DNA of 64,000 bases from Erythrobacter longus (lineage in GTDB: Bacteria; Pseudomonadota; Alphaproteobacteria; Sphingomonadales; Sphingomonadaceae), in the NCBI RefSeq assembly GCF_000715015.1, contig NZ_JMIW01000001.1, positions 744,001-808,000 of the forward strand, given 5' to 3'. A program made the translations under genes and the position numbers. Positions 1-8,824 of this stretch are shown piece after piece (position 1 is the first letter of the stretch; each line of letters begins with the position of its first letter). The notes under the pieces are model-generated. The model had not been told where the DNA came from. It saw nothing but the letters and a program-made list of their open reading frames with translations, and did not search any database.

Positions 1-106
1 CGCGGAAGACAAGATCGCGGCGATGGAAGACGCCGGCATCCGTGTATCGCCCTCACCATCAGAGCTGGGCACGACGCTCGACGCCATGCTCAAAGAAATG
101 GCCTAA
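1..106 (+). CDS. sucD: succinyl-CoA ligase alpha subunit, C-terminal end only
   Basis: The window opens inside a reading frame that starts at base 2 and stops at TAA 104-106. The last 34 residues contain KIAAMEDAGIRVSPSPSELG and end with MLKEMA. This matches the usual C-terminus of the ADP/GDP-forming succinyl-CoA synthetase alpha chain, which makes succinate and ATP or GTP from succinyl-CoA. The gene lies 63 bases upstream of sucA on the same strand, the usual alphaproteobacterial TCA-cycle order. Only the tail is visible, so the identity rests on the short match plus the neighbour. Confidence 0.8.
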   Translation, partial: AEDKIAAMEDAGIRVSPSPSELGTTLDAMLKEMA

Positions 107-169
107 AGCTGAAGGGCGCTTTGCCGATGATGGCAGAGCGCCCCGCTCCTCCTCCCCGGGACAACGCAC

Positions 170-2995
170 ATGAACAAAGAAACCGCCAATTTCATCCCTG
201 AAATGACCGATCAGGAAGGCCCGCAGCCCGGTCCTTCATGGGCCAACCCCAAATGGATGGCAGAGGTTGCCGACGCGGGCGCTGACCTAAACGCGGCAAT
301 GGACTCCACGCAAATGCGCATAGTGGTCGAAGAGGCGGTTAAGTCTGCATCCAAAGCGGCGGGCAAACCCACCGATGAAGAGGCGCTTCGTTACGCATCG
401 GATTTGTCCAACAAGGCAATGACGCTGGTGCGGCTTTACCGTGTGCGCGGGCATTTGGCGGCTGATCTTGATCCGCTGGGCCTGTCCCAAAAACGCGATC
501 CAGCCGACCTTACTCTCGCCTTTCACGAGCTCGACGGCAAGGAGAACGAAGAGGTCTATGTCGGCGGCATTCTGGGCATGGAATGGACCACCGTTGGCGC
601 GCTCTACAATCGCCTGCGCGAAGTGTATTGCGGCAATGTCGGCCTTGAATATATGCACATCGCCGACACGGAAGAGCGGCGTTTCCTGCAAGACAAGTTC
701 GAAAGCCCCGGCGACACAATCGAGTTTACGCCAGAGGGAAAAAAGGCGATCCTCGCTGCCGTCCTTCGCGGCGAAGGTTACGAGGAATTCCTCGGCAAGA
801 AATACGTCGGGACCAAGCGTTTCGGCCTTGATGGCGGGGAATCGATGATCCCGGCACTTGAGGCCGTCATCAAGCACGGCGGATCGTCCGGCGTTCGCGA
901 GATTATCTATGGCATGGCGCACCGGGGCCGTTTGAACGTCCTCGCCAATGTGATGGCCAAGCCATACAAAGTCATCTTCCACGAATTTTCCGGCGGCACC
1001 GCCAACCCCGAAGACGTGGGCGGTTCGGGCGATGTGAAATATCACCTTGGCACAAGCACCGACCGCGAATTTGACGGCATTTCGGTGCATATGTCGCTGA
1101 CCCCCAACCCCTCTCACCTTGAGACGGTGAACCCGGTTGTTCTGGGCAAAGCGCGCGCGCAGCAGGCGATCCGCGATGATCTGACCAAGAAGCAGCAAGT
1201 GCTTCCCGTCCTTATCCACGGCGATGCGGCCTTTGCGGGACAAGGCGTTGTTTGGGAAAGCCTCTCGCTCTCAGGCGTGAATGGCTATGACACGGGCGGC
1301 TGCATCCACTTTATCATCAACAACCAGATTGGCTTTACCACTTCGCCAAAGTTTGCGCGCAATTCGCCTTACCCAAGCGATGTGGCGAAAGGCGTGATGG
1401 CACCGATCCTGCACGTCAACGGCGATGACCCCGAAGCGGTGACTTTCGCATGCAAGCTTGCAGTGGAGTATCGCCAGACCTTCCACCGCGATGTTGTGAT
1501 CGACATGTGGTGCTATCGCCGCTTTGGTCACAACGAAGGCGACGAGCCCAAGTTCACCCAGCCATTGATGTATGACGTCATCAAAAATCACCCCAAGGTC
1601 AGCCGAGTTTACGAAGAGCGCCTGATCGCAGAAGGCGTGATCGACGAAGGCCACCGCGAAACCGTCGCACAGGAATTTGTCGACCTTCTCGAAGAAGAGT
1701 TCGAAGCGGCGAAAAGCTATTCAGCCAATGAAGCAGACTGGTTTGGCGGGCGCTGGGCCGGGTTGAACAAGCCAGCCGATGACGAAACCGCGCGCCGCAG
1801 TATTGAAACCGCGCTTGAGCGAAAGACGTTTGATGCGCTTGGCCGCACTCTGACCGAAGTTCCAGAAGGCGTGAACATTCACAAGACCTTGGGCCGCGTG
1901 CTGAATGCGAAATCTGAGATGTTCAGCTCTGGCGAAGGCTTTGACTGGGCCACCGCAGAAGCGCTCGCCTTCGGCAGTCTTGTGATGGAAGGCTACAACG
2001 TGCGCCTGTCCGGTCAGGATAGCGGGCGCGGCACTTTCTCGCAGCGTCACGCCGTCTGGGTCGACCAGAAAACCGAAGACAAATACATTCCCCTGACCAC
2101 CCTGCCCCACGGCAAGTTTGAGGTCTATGACAGCACTTTGTCGGAATACGGTGTGCTTGGGTTTGAGTATGGCTTTGCCATGGCAGACCCGAAAAGCCTC
2201 GTGCTGTGGGAAGCGCAATTTGGCGACTTTGCCAATGGCGCGCAGATCATGATCGACCAGTATATCGCCAGCGGCGAGGCCAAGTGGCTTCGTGCAAACG
2301 GTCTGGTGATGCTGCTGCCCCACGGGTTTGAAGGGCAAGGTCCAGAGCACTCCTCCGCCCGGCTTGAACGCTTCCTTCAGCTGTGTGCGAGCGACAACAT
2401 TCAGGTCTGCAACATCACCACGCCTGCCAACTACTTCCACGTTTTGCGCCGTCAGATGCTGCGGTCGTTCCGCAAGCCGCTCGTGATTATGACGCCAAAG
2501 TCGCTTTTGCGTCACCCGATGGCGAAATCTCCGCGCGAGGAGTTCATTGGTGACTGGCAGTTCAAGCGGATCAAGTCCGACCCATCCATGGAGCCGGGTA
2601 CCCCTGCTGATGAGAAGATCAAGCGTGTCGTCCTGTGCTCAGGCAAGGTCGCCTATGACCTGATTGAGAAGCGCGATGCAGAAGGCATTGACGACATCAC
2701 GATCATTCGCATCGAACAGCTTTACCCCTTCCCGGGGGACCCACTGGGCAAGCGCTTCAGCCGCATGAAAAACCTGAAAGAGGTGATCTGGTGCCAGGAA
2801 GAGCCCAAGAACAACGGCGCTTGGTTCTTTGTTGAAAGCCGCATTGAAAAGTCGCTCGAACTGGGCGGACATTTCGGCATGCGGCCGTTTTATGTCGGGC
2901 GCGAGGCCTCTGCTTCGCCAGCGACAGGTCTTGCCAAACGCCACGCCGAGCAACAAGCGACACTCGTCGCCGAAGCTCTTGGTCTTGCTGAATAA
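170..2995 (+). CDS. sucA: 2-oxoglutarate dehydrogenase E1 component
   Basis: The 941-residue protein is the thiamine-diphosphate-dependent E1 subunit, which decarboxylates 2-oxoglutarate and passes the succinyl group to the lipoyl arm of E2 in the cytoplasm. The length is normal for the family. Seen in the protein are IYGMAHRGRLNVLANVMAKP, the LTPNPSHLE segment, the ThDP/Mg region GDAAFAGQGVV...IINNQIGFTT, and the late MLLPHGFEGQGPEHSS block of the transketolase-like pyrimidine domain. It starts with ATG after a purine-rich stretch. It sits between sucD and sucB, with 33 bases to sucB, so cotranscription is likely. Long open frames on the opposite strand are codon-bias shadows. Confidence 0.97.
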   Translation: MNKETANFIPEMTDQEGPQPGPSWANPKWMAEVADAGADLNAAMDSTQMRIVVEEAVKSASKAAGKPTDEEALRYASDLSNKAMTLVRLYRVRGHLAADLDPLGLSQKRDPADLTLAFHELDGKENEEVYVGGILGMEWTTVGALYNRLREVYCGNVGLEYMHIADTEERRFLQDKFESPGDTIEFTPEGKKAILAAVLRGEGYEEFLGKKYVGTKRFGLDGGESMIPALEAVIKHGGSSGVREIIYGMAHRGRLNVLANVMAKPYKVIFHEFSGGTANPEDVGGSGDVKYHLGTSTDREFDGISVHMSLTPNPSHLETVNPVVLGKARAQQAIRDDLTKKQQVLPVLIHGDAAFAGQGVVWESLSLSGVNGYDTGGCIHFIINNQIGFTTSPKFARNSPYPSDVAKGVMAPILHVNGDDPEAVTFACKLAVEYRQTFHRDVVIDMWCYRRFGHNEGDEPKFTQPLMYDVIKNHPKVSRVYEERLIAEGVIDEGHRETVAQEFVDLLEEEFEAAKSYSANEADWFGGRWAGLNKPADDETARRSIETALERKTFDALGRTLTEVPEGVNIHKTLGRVLNAKSEMFSSGEGFDWATAEALAFGSLVMEGYNVRLSGQDSGRGTFSQRHAVWVDQKTEDKYIPLTTLPHGKFEVYDSTLSEYGVLGFEYGFAMADPKSLVLWEAQFGDFANGAQIMIDQYIASGEAKWLRANGLVMLLPHGFEGQGPEHSSARLERFLQLCASDNIQVCNITTPANYFHVLRRQMLRSFRKPLVIMTPKSLLRHPMAKSPREEFIGDWQFKRIKSDPSMEPGTPADEKIKRVVLCSGKVAYDLIEKRDAEGIDDITIIRIEQLYPFPGDPLGKRFSRMKNLKEVIWCQEEPKNNGAWFFVESRIEKSLELGGHFGMRPFYVGREASASPATGLAKRHAEQQATLVAEALGLAE

Positions 2996-3028
2996 TTCAA
3001 GCACATTTGCATTTAGGGAATACGAACA

Positions 3029-4243
3029 ATGGCCACTGAAATCACAGTCCCGGTCCTTGGTGAATCGGTCACAGAAGGCTCCATCGGTGAATGGCTGAAA
3101 CAGCCCGGCGACGCGGTCGCGGTCGATGAACCGATCTGTTCGCTTGAGACCGACAAGGTCGCGGTTGACGTGCCCTCGCCCGTTGCTGGCATCTTGAGCG
3201 AGCACCGCGCTGCAGAAGGCGACACCGTCGAAGTGGGCGCGGTTATCGCGGTGATCGAAGAGGGTGCCTCTGCCGGTACGCCTGCTCCTGCTGCCAAGGC
3301 CGATCCGGCTCCTGCGACAAGCGCGCCTGCTGATACAGGTGCAGCGCAAACGCTGTCCCCCGCCGTGCGCCGCGCGGTTCTGGAACACGGCGTTGACCCC
3401 AGCACAATCAAGGGCACGGGCAAAGACGGACGCCTTACCAAGGAAGACGTGATCGCCGCTGCCAAAGCGAAGGGCGATCCGGCTCCGGCCCCATCGCCAG
3501 CGGCAAGCTCTGCGCCCGCAGAATCATCGTCGCCGGTCACCGGCCGCCGCGAAGAGCGCGTCAAAATGACCCGTATGCGCCAGACCATCGCCAAGCGTTT
3601 GAAAGGCGCTCAGGAAGAGGCGGCGCTGCTCACCACATTCAACGATGTGGACATGAGCGCGGTCATCGAGGCGCGCACCAAATACAAAGACATGTTCGCA
3701 AAGAAGCATGATATCCGTCTGGGTTTCATGGGCTTTTTCGCGAAAGCGGCGTGTCTGGCATTGAAAGACGTGCCGAGCGTCAACGCCTATATCGAGGGCG
3801 ACGAAATCGTTTATCACGACTATGTCGATATCTCGGTCGCAGTCTCGGCGCCTAACGGCCTCGTGGTCCCTGTGATCCGCGATTGTCAGGACAAGGGTTT
3901 TGCCCGGATCGAGAAAGACATCGCCGACTTCGGCAAGCGCGCCAAGGACGGCACGCTCACCATGGCGGATATGACCGGCGGCACTTTCACCATCTCCAAT
4001 GGCGGCGTGTTCGGCAGCCTTATGTCGACCCCGATCATCAACCCACCGCAGTCCGCAGTGCTGGGTCTCCACCGCATTGAGGACCGCCCGGTTGCGATCA
4101 ATGGCGAGGTCGTGATCCGCCCGATGATGTACATCGCGCTTTCCTACGACCACCGCCTGATCGATGGCCGCGAAGCTGTGACCGCACTGAAAATCATCAA
4201 GGAAGCAATCGAAGATCCGACCCGGATGCTAATCGACCTCTGA
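3029..4243 (+). CDS. sucB: 2-oxoglutarate dehydrogenase E2, dihydrolipoyl succinyltransferase
   Basis: The 404-residue acyltransferase core of the OGDH complex transfers succinyl groups to CoA. Domains in order are an N-terminal lipoyl domain (about residues 2-76, lipoyl lysine in [12 protein letters not shown]), an Ala/Pro-rich linker, a peripheral-subunit-binding domain ([20 protein letters not shown], about 110-145), a second Ala/Pro linker, and the catalytic domain from about 175, ending with the active-site motif [13 protein letters not shown]. There is one lipoyl domain, as usual for SucB. The next gene in the pathway, lpdA, follows 1.2 kb later, after two unrelated small genes. Confidence 0.97.
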   Translation: MATEITVPVLGESVTEGSIGEWLKQPGDAVAVDEPICSLETDKVAVDVPSPVAGILSEHRAAEGDTVEVGAVIAVIEEGASAGTPAPAAKADPAPATSAPADTGAAQTLSPAVRRAVLEHGVDPSTIKGTGKDGRLTKEDVIAAAKAKGDPAPAPSPAASSAPAESSSPVTGRREERVKMTRMRQTIAKRLKGAQEEAALLTTFNDVDMSAVIEARTKYKDMFAKKHDIRLGFMGFFAKAACLALKDVPSVNAYIEGDEIVYHDYVDISVAVSAPNGLVVPVIRDCQDKGFARIEKDIADFGKRAKDGTLTMADMTGGTFTISNGGVFGSLMSTPIINPPQSAVLGLHRIEDRPVAINGEVVIRPMMYIALSYDHRLIDGREAVTALKIIKEAIEDPTRMLIDL

Positions 4244-4274
4244 TCCCTCTATCCAACGACTAGGACCTACGCCC

Positions 4275-4598
4275 ATGCGCGCAAACTCACTCATCCCTCT
4301 CGCTCTGGCAGCCCTGTCATTGACAGCCTGTGAGGCAGCGACCGAAATGGCAGGCGATGCCATCAAGGAGCAAATCCGCACCGAATTTGTCGCGCAATGC
4401 GAACAAATCGCGCAGGATAATGGCTTCGCCTCGGAAAAGGTTGGTCCAGCGTGCAATTGCGTCGCTGATAATCTTGCAGCGGATGCCGCCGATGGTTCGC
4501 TTGAGGTAGACACGCAGAAGGTCGAGGAGCTGCTTCGCACTTGCGGTGCAGAAACCGGTGAGACCGGTGAGAGTGCTCCTGTGGCGGATGCTGCGTAA
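4275..4598 (+). CDS. small lipoprotein, unknown function
   Basis: This 107-residue protein has a short positively charged N-terminus, a hydrophobic stretch and a lipobox ending LSLTAC (Cys about 17), so it is probably exported and lipidated. The mature part is acidic, with four further cysteines (VAQCEQ, GPACNC, RTCGAE) that could form disulfides. It starts 31 bases after sucB in the same direction and may ride on its transcript. The pattern resembles small Cys-containing lipoproteins of sphingomonads, but I do not recognise a named family. Confidence 0.7.
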   Translation: MRANSLIPLALAALSLTACEAATEMAGDAIKEQIRTEFVAQCEQIAQDNGFASEKVGPACNCVADNLAADAADGSLEVDTQKVEELLRTCGAETGETGESAPVADAA

Positions 4599-4622
4599 GC
4601 TGCCTGTGCGTTCCTGCGACAG

Positions 4623-5375
4623 TTGAACACCCGAGCCGCCTTCGACGAGCGCCGCTACACACATTCTGTCACCAACACCCTGCCCCAATTCTGGGCGCGG
4701 TTTGGTGGGTTGCCTGATGTGGCGGGCAAGCATGTGCTCGACTTTGGCTGCGCGCGTGGGGCGATGGTGCACACTGTGCTCGAAGCGGGAGCCGAGAGCG
4801 CTGCGGGGATTGATATCAACCCTGACTATATCTCCTTTGCGACCGCCAAGCATGCGGACCAATGGAGCGGCAAAGCCCAGTTCATCTACGGCGATATTCG
4901 CGAAGAGACGCTCGAACCTGCCGACATCATCACCTCGTGCAACGTGATGGAGCATGTGATGGCTCTGCCCGAGACGCTCGCGGCCCTCGTCCAATGCGCG
5001 AAGCCGGGCGGCGAGCTTTTCATAGGGTTCTCGCCCTTGTGGCACTCACCCTTTGGCCATCACCGCCTGATGGAAACACGCCTCCCCTGGGCGCACCTTC
5101 CCCGCAAGAACCGCGCCTTTCTCGACCGGCTTATCGACGACGAAGGCAACTCGCCCGAGAGCATCCAAGAGCTTGGCTTCAACGGCGCGACGCCAGCCGA
5201 CTTTCGCGCGGCCCTAAAAGGCCTCCCCGTCGAGATCATCTCCGCGCGGCGCAACGTTGCCACGCACCCGCTCAAGCAGCTCGCGATGAAGGCAATGCTC
5301 GCACCTTCCCTCATCCCAGCACTAGAAAAATACGTCACAATCGGCATTTACTGGCATTTACGACGCACAAAATGA
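4623..5375 (+). CDS. class I SAM-dependent methyltransferase
   Basis: The 250-residue protein has the SAM-binding motif I VLDFGCARGAM (about residues 38-48), an acidic motif II loop (AAGIDINPDYI), a GDI segment and a TSCNVMEHV motif IV. This is the Rossmann fold of Methyltransf_11/23 type enzymes. The small molecule or protein it methylates cannot be told. The frame opens with TTG at 4623, 24 bases after the lipoprotein stop. No strong ribosome binding site is visible, so the start is uncertain. It lies inside the OGDH gene set but has no obvious role there. Confidence 0.8.
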   Translation: MNTRAAFDERRYTHSVTNTLPQFWARFGGLPDVAGKHVLDFGCARGAMVHTVLEAGAESAAGIDINPDYISFATAKHADQWSGKAQFIYGDIREETLEPADIITSCNVMEHVMALPETLAALVQCAKPGGELFIGFSPLWHSPFGHHRLMETRLPWAHLPRKNRAFLDRLIDDEGNSPESIQELGFNGATPADFRAALKGLPVEIISARRNVATHPLKQLAMKAMLAPSLIPALEKYVTIGIYWHLRRTK

Positions 5376-5474
5376 CAAGTCGTAGGGCAAAAGTAGCAAT
5401 GGCCAACGCGCGCCAAAGTGCCTAAATGAACACCGGATCTTATTTCATGCCATCAAAACGGGATCATACGAACC

Positions 5475-6893
5475 ATGGCTGACACTGCTTACGACTTCGA
5501 TTGCCTTATCATTGGCGCTGGCCCCGGCGGCTATGTCGCTGCTATTCGCGCGGCGCAATTGGGCCTTAAGACGGCCTGTGTGGAAAGCCGCGAGACGCTG
5601 GGGGGCACCTGCCTCAATGTGGGCTGTATCCCGTCAAAAGCGCTGCTCCACGCGTCTGAACTCTTCGAAGAGGCAGAGGGCGGTCACTTCGCCACCTGGG
5701 GCATTGATGCCAAGGCGACCTTCGACCTGTCGAAAATGATGGGCGAGAAATCAAACGCCGTGGGCGATCTCACGGGGGGAATCGAATTTCTGTTCAAGAA
5801 GAACAAGGTCACATGGCTAAAAGGCCTTGGCTCTTTCGTGGATGCGCACACCGTCAAAGTTGGCGATGAAACCTTCACCGCAAAAGACATCGTCATTGCA
5901 ACCGGCTCTTCCGTCACCCCCCTCCCCGGTGTCGAGGTCGACAACGCAGGCGGGCGCATTGTGGATTCCACTGGCGCGCTTGAGCTTTCCGAAGTGCCAG
6001 AGCACCTTGTCGTCATCGGCGGCGGTGTCATCGGACTTGAGCTTGGCAGCGTCTGGCGTCGCCTTGGCGCGAAGGTCACTGTGGTCGAATTCCTGCCGCA
6101 AATCCTCCCCGGCATGGATGAGGAAGTGCGCAAGGAAGCGAACAAGATCTTCAAGAAACAGGGCCTCAACTGGATGCTCGGCCACAAGGTCACGGGTGCG
6201 CAGGTCAAGGGTAAGAAAGTCGCTCTCACCATCGAGAAATCGGACGGAGGCGATGAGCAAACGCTTGAGGCAAGCCACGTGCTGGTTTCCATCGGGCGTC
6301 GTCCAAACACCGAAGGGCTGGCGCTCGACAAGGCGGGCCTTCAGGTCAACAACCGCGGCCAGATTGAAATCGACCACGAATTTCGCACCGGCGTCGAAGG
6401 CATCTGGGCAATCGGCGACGTTGTGCCCGGCCCCATGCTCGCCCACAAGGCCGAGGATGAAGGCATTGCGGTCGCTGAAAACATCGCTGGCGAAACGGGC
6501 ATTGTGAACCACGATGTGATCCCGAACGTCGTCTACACCACCCCGGAAATCGCAGGCGTTGGCCTCACGCAAGAGCAAGCCATCGAGGCAGCGGGCGGCG
6601 ACAAGTCCAAGGTCAAAATCGGCAAATTCCCGATGATGGCGAACAGCCGCGCCAAGGCAAACCGCGACACCGATGGCTTTGTAAAAGTCATTGCGGACGC
6701 AGAAACCGACCGCGTTCTGGGCGTGTGGATGATCAACAGCCTTGCTGGCACGATGATCGCACAGGCAGCCCAAGCGATGGAATTTGGCGCAACGAGCGAA
6801 GACATCGCCTACACCTGCCACGCGCACCCCACCCATGCTGAGGCCTTCAAGGAAGCGGCGATGGCGGTCCAGGGTAAGCCTATCCATATGTGA
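5475..6893 (+). CDS. lpdA: dihydrolipoyl dehydrogenase (E3)
   Basis: This 472-residue FAD-dependent pyridine nucleotide-disulfide oxidoreductase re-oxidises dihydrolipoyl groups of the 2-keto acid dehydrogenase complexes. The FAD-binding GAGPGGYVAA starts near residue 14, the redox disulfide is in GGTCLNVGCIPSKALL (about 43-58), the NAD-binding GGGVIGLELGSVW is near 182-194, the second FAD motif is IWAIGDV, and the C-terminal His/Glu base is in HAHPTHAEAFKEA. The length is typical. It completes the sucA-sucB-lpdA set. Its stop overlaps the GTG start of the next gene by four bases, which suggests translational coupling. Confidence 0.97.
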   Translation: MADTAYDFDCLIIGAGPGGYVAAIRAAQLGLKTACVESRETLGGTCLNVGCIPSKALLHASELFEEAEGGHFATWGIDAKATFDLSKMMGEKSNAVGDLTGGIEFLFKKNKVTWLKGLGSFVDAHTVKVGDETFTAKDIVIATGSSVTPLPGVEVDNAGGRIVDSTGALELSEVPEHLVVIGGGVIGLELGSVWRRLGAKVTVVEFLPQILPGMDEEVRKEANKIFKKQGLNWMLGHKVTGAQVKGKKVALTIEKSDGGDEQTLEASHVLVSIGRRPNTEGLALDKAGLQVNNRGQIEIDHEFRTGVEGIWAIGDVVPGPMLAHKAEDEGIAVAENIAGETGIVNHDVIPNVVYTTPEIAGVGLTQEQAIEAAGGDKSKVKIGKFPMMANSRAKANRDTDGFVKVIADAETDRVLGVWMINSLAGTMIAQAAQAMEFGATSEDIAYTCHAHPTHAEAFKEAAMAVQGKPIHM

Positions 6894-7732
6894 GGGTAGA
6901 CCAATTGGAAACGAGGCAGGACCATTCGGGGATCATCGCAAGATGGCACGCTGGCCTGCCTCTTATGCTTCCTGCCCTTGCTGGCATAGCCTATCTTGTC
7001 GCGGCGGGCGCTCCCGGCTCCTTTGCGATTGTGAACGCAGGCGCTCTTGCGGTCGGGCTTGCTTTGATCGCATTGGTGCGGTTCCCCGCCTCCAGCCGCG
7101 CACGGATTGTGGTTCTCTTCGCGCTTTGCTCAATCCTAGCAATCCCGCTCACCTTCGGGCCATGGATCGACGGCATCTCTCGCTGGATCGCGGTGGGAGG
7201 TTTCACGCTCCACACCGGCTTTCTCGCCGCGCCTTTGCTGGTGCGCATTGCAGCTGGTGAGATCGGGTCCGGACCTTGGTTTCTGCTTGCCGCCATCCTG
7301 CTGGCATTTGCGCAGCCTGATTTTGCGACTTGCCTTGCCCTGTCCTGCGGCGCGCTGACAATCGCGATCTCCAATCGGAATGGTACGATGCTGGCTGTCA
7401 CCGTACTCGGATTTGCCGCGAGCATTGGCGCGAGTTTTGCTGCGCCCCTTCCACCGCAAACATTCGTCGAGAGGATATTGCCAGAACTCTGGGTCTCATC
7501 ACCCCTGGCTGCAAGCGCGCTGGCCTTGTCACTGATCGCAGCTGCGGGCGCGCTTCTGGCGACCGCGCGCATTGCCCTGCCCCAACGTTTGGCGCTGCTG
7601 GGCTGCATGACAGGCTTCGTGATAGCGGCGTTCCTTGGCGATTATCCCTATCCCTTAATCGGGTATGGAGCGGCATCGCTTTTGGGGTTCGCTATTGCGC
7701 TGATCACGCCGCGTCCCGCTGCTAGGAGCTAA
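6890..7732 (+). CDS. shortened, divergent SEDS-like (FtsW/RodA-like) membrane protein
   Basis: This is a 280-residue, very hydrophobic protein with about eight membrane segments; SEDS glycosyltransferases usually have ten segments and 370-400 residues. Four landmarks line up in order with RodA/FtsW: GISRWIAVGGF (95-105; RodA GAQRWLDLG), AQPDFATCLAL (141-151; RodA AQPDLGTSIL), RILPELWVSS (195-204; RodA FLPERHTDFIF) and YPLIGYGAASLL (254-265; RodA PLVSYGGSAL). The catalytic Asp of the HTDF motif is missing, and the QPSE motif reads LHTGF. The GTG start overlaps the lpdA stop (ATGTGAGG). The assignment comes from my own motif comparison; a loss-of-function or regulatory homologue is inferred. 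Confidence 0.6.
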   Translation: MRVDQLETRQDHSGIIARWHAGLPLMLPALAGIAYLVAAGAPGSFAIVNAGALAVGLALIALVRFPASSRARIVVLFALCSILAIPLTFGPWIDGISRWIAVGGFTLHTGFLAAPLLVRIAAGEIGSGPWFLLAAILLAFAQPDFATCLALSCGALTIAISNRNGTMLAVTVLGFAASIGASFAAPLPPQTFVERILPELWVSSPLAASALALSLIAAAGALLATARIALPQRLALLGCMTGFVIAAFLGDYPYPLIGYGAASLLGFAIALITPRPAARS

Positions 7733-7736
7733 ATCA

Positions 7737-8669
7737 TTGGCCCGTTCAGTTGCAATCATCGGAGCGGGCCAGATTGGCTATGCGGCGTATCATGCTTTCA
7801 GCAGCTCGGGCTTTGAGTGCATACTGTTTGCCCGCACCGAGCCAGAGTGGATCGGCGGCTGGAAGGGTGAATTCAGACCATATGTGCTTGGCGAAGATAC
7901 GGCTCCCGAAGCTGACATCGTACTGGATACTATTGCATTCGATCATGGCGATGTTGCCCGCTACGATCCGGACAAAGTCGGCCGCTACATCGCGATCTCT
8001 TCTGCCAGTGTCTATTGCGACGACGAAGGTCGCACACTCGATGAAGGGCCAGTCAATGGCTATCCCCGTTTTCCGGACAGCATTGCCGAGGATCAGTCCA
8101 TTGTCTCACCCGGGCCGGAGACATACTCGACCCGTAAGGTCCGTATGGAAAACAAGGCACGGGAGATGTTTGGCGAACGCGCGACCATATTGCGACCCTG
8201 TGCCATATACGGAGCCGAAAGCCGCCATCCGCGCGAACTGTGGTTTGTCAAGCGGTTCCTTGATGGACGCAGGCGCGTGCCGCTGATTTATGAAGGGCAA
8301 TCGCAGTTCCAGACAACCGATGCGTGGTGGCTCGGCGACATGGCCGTTGCTGCGGCGGAAAAAGAGCTTGGGGGCATATTCAATGTAGCTGACCAAACAG
8401 CGCCGACGGTCACCCAAATCGGCCAAGCCATCGCGCAACATATGGGCACGGTGATCGAGATCGAGCCTATTGAAGGGACGGGTCCGGGATTTGTCGGAAG
8501 AACACCATGGTCGCTACCTTTGCCTATGCGGGTCGATGCATCGAAAGCGGTGGAAGCTATCGGCGAGCCTGCGACGAACTACATCTCACAGGTGAAAATG
8601 GCCGTGGATTGGCTCACCGAGATGAACCCGACCGACTGGCGCGCGGCCTTTCCTCAGCTCGCCGCATAA
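7737..8669 (+). CDS. NAD(P)-dependent epimerase/dehydratase family protein
   Basis: This 310-residue short-chain extended Rossmann protein has the dinucleotide loop GAGQIGYAAYHAF near the N-terminus, IAISSASVY where the family has its catalytic Ser, and ETYSTRKVRMENKA, which gives the YxxxK-type Tyr/Lys. The C-terminal half is the substrate domain, which varies and gives no substrate. It starts with TTG at 7737, with AGGAG ten bases upstream, four bases after the SEDS-like gene. Those two and lpdA therefore form one tightly packed run. It could act on a nucleotide sugar or another small molecule. Confidence 0.8.
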   Translation: MARSVAIIGAGQIGYAAYHAFSSSGFECILFARTEPEWIGGWKGEFRPYVLGEDTAPEADIVLDTIAFDHGDVARYDPDKVGRYIAISSASVYCDDEGRTLDEGPVNGYPRFPDSIAEDQSIVSPGPETYSTRKVRMENKAREMFGERATILRPCAIYGAESRHPRELWFVKRFLDGRRRVPLIYEGQSQFQTTDAWWLGDMAVAAAEKELGGIFNVADQTAPTVTQIGQAIAQHMGTVIEIEPIEGTGPGFVGRTPWSLPLPMRVDASKAVEAIGEPATNYISQVKMAVDWLTEMNPTDWRAAFPQLAA

Positions 8670-8784
8670 CCTTGGGATCTGTTCGATTACGAGGCCGAAG
8701 ATCGTTTTCTTGCCTCGCTCTGACTGAGAGTTACCAGGCACCGCTTGTATCTTTCAGCTTGTGCTGAACTCATATCACTGTATG

Positions 8785-8812
8785 TGTATTGGTGATGTCA
8801 TACACCAATACA
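8785..8812. promoter_or_regulatory. perfect 10-bp inverted repeat upstream of serine hydrolase gene
   Basis: TGTATTGGTG (8785-8794) and CACCAATACA (8803-8812) are exact reverse complements separated by 8 bases, ending 12 bases before the ATG at 8825. A second overlapping pair, GTGTAT/ATACAC, is centred four bases away. This could be a repressor operator or a 5'-leader hairpin controlling the hydrolase gene. No regulator gene is next to it. Confidence 0.4.
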
Positions 8813-8824
8813 GGATGTCTCCTC

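Noticed and set aside
287..2515. Long open frames on the minus strand opposite sucA
   Set aside because: They mirror the codon bias of sucA, have no motifs or ribosome binding sites, and sucA is certain.
5684..6887. Long open frames on the minus strand opposite lpdA
   Set aside because: Shadows of a well-supported gene; composition rich in Ser, Arg and His as expected for antisense of GC-rich DNA.
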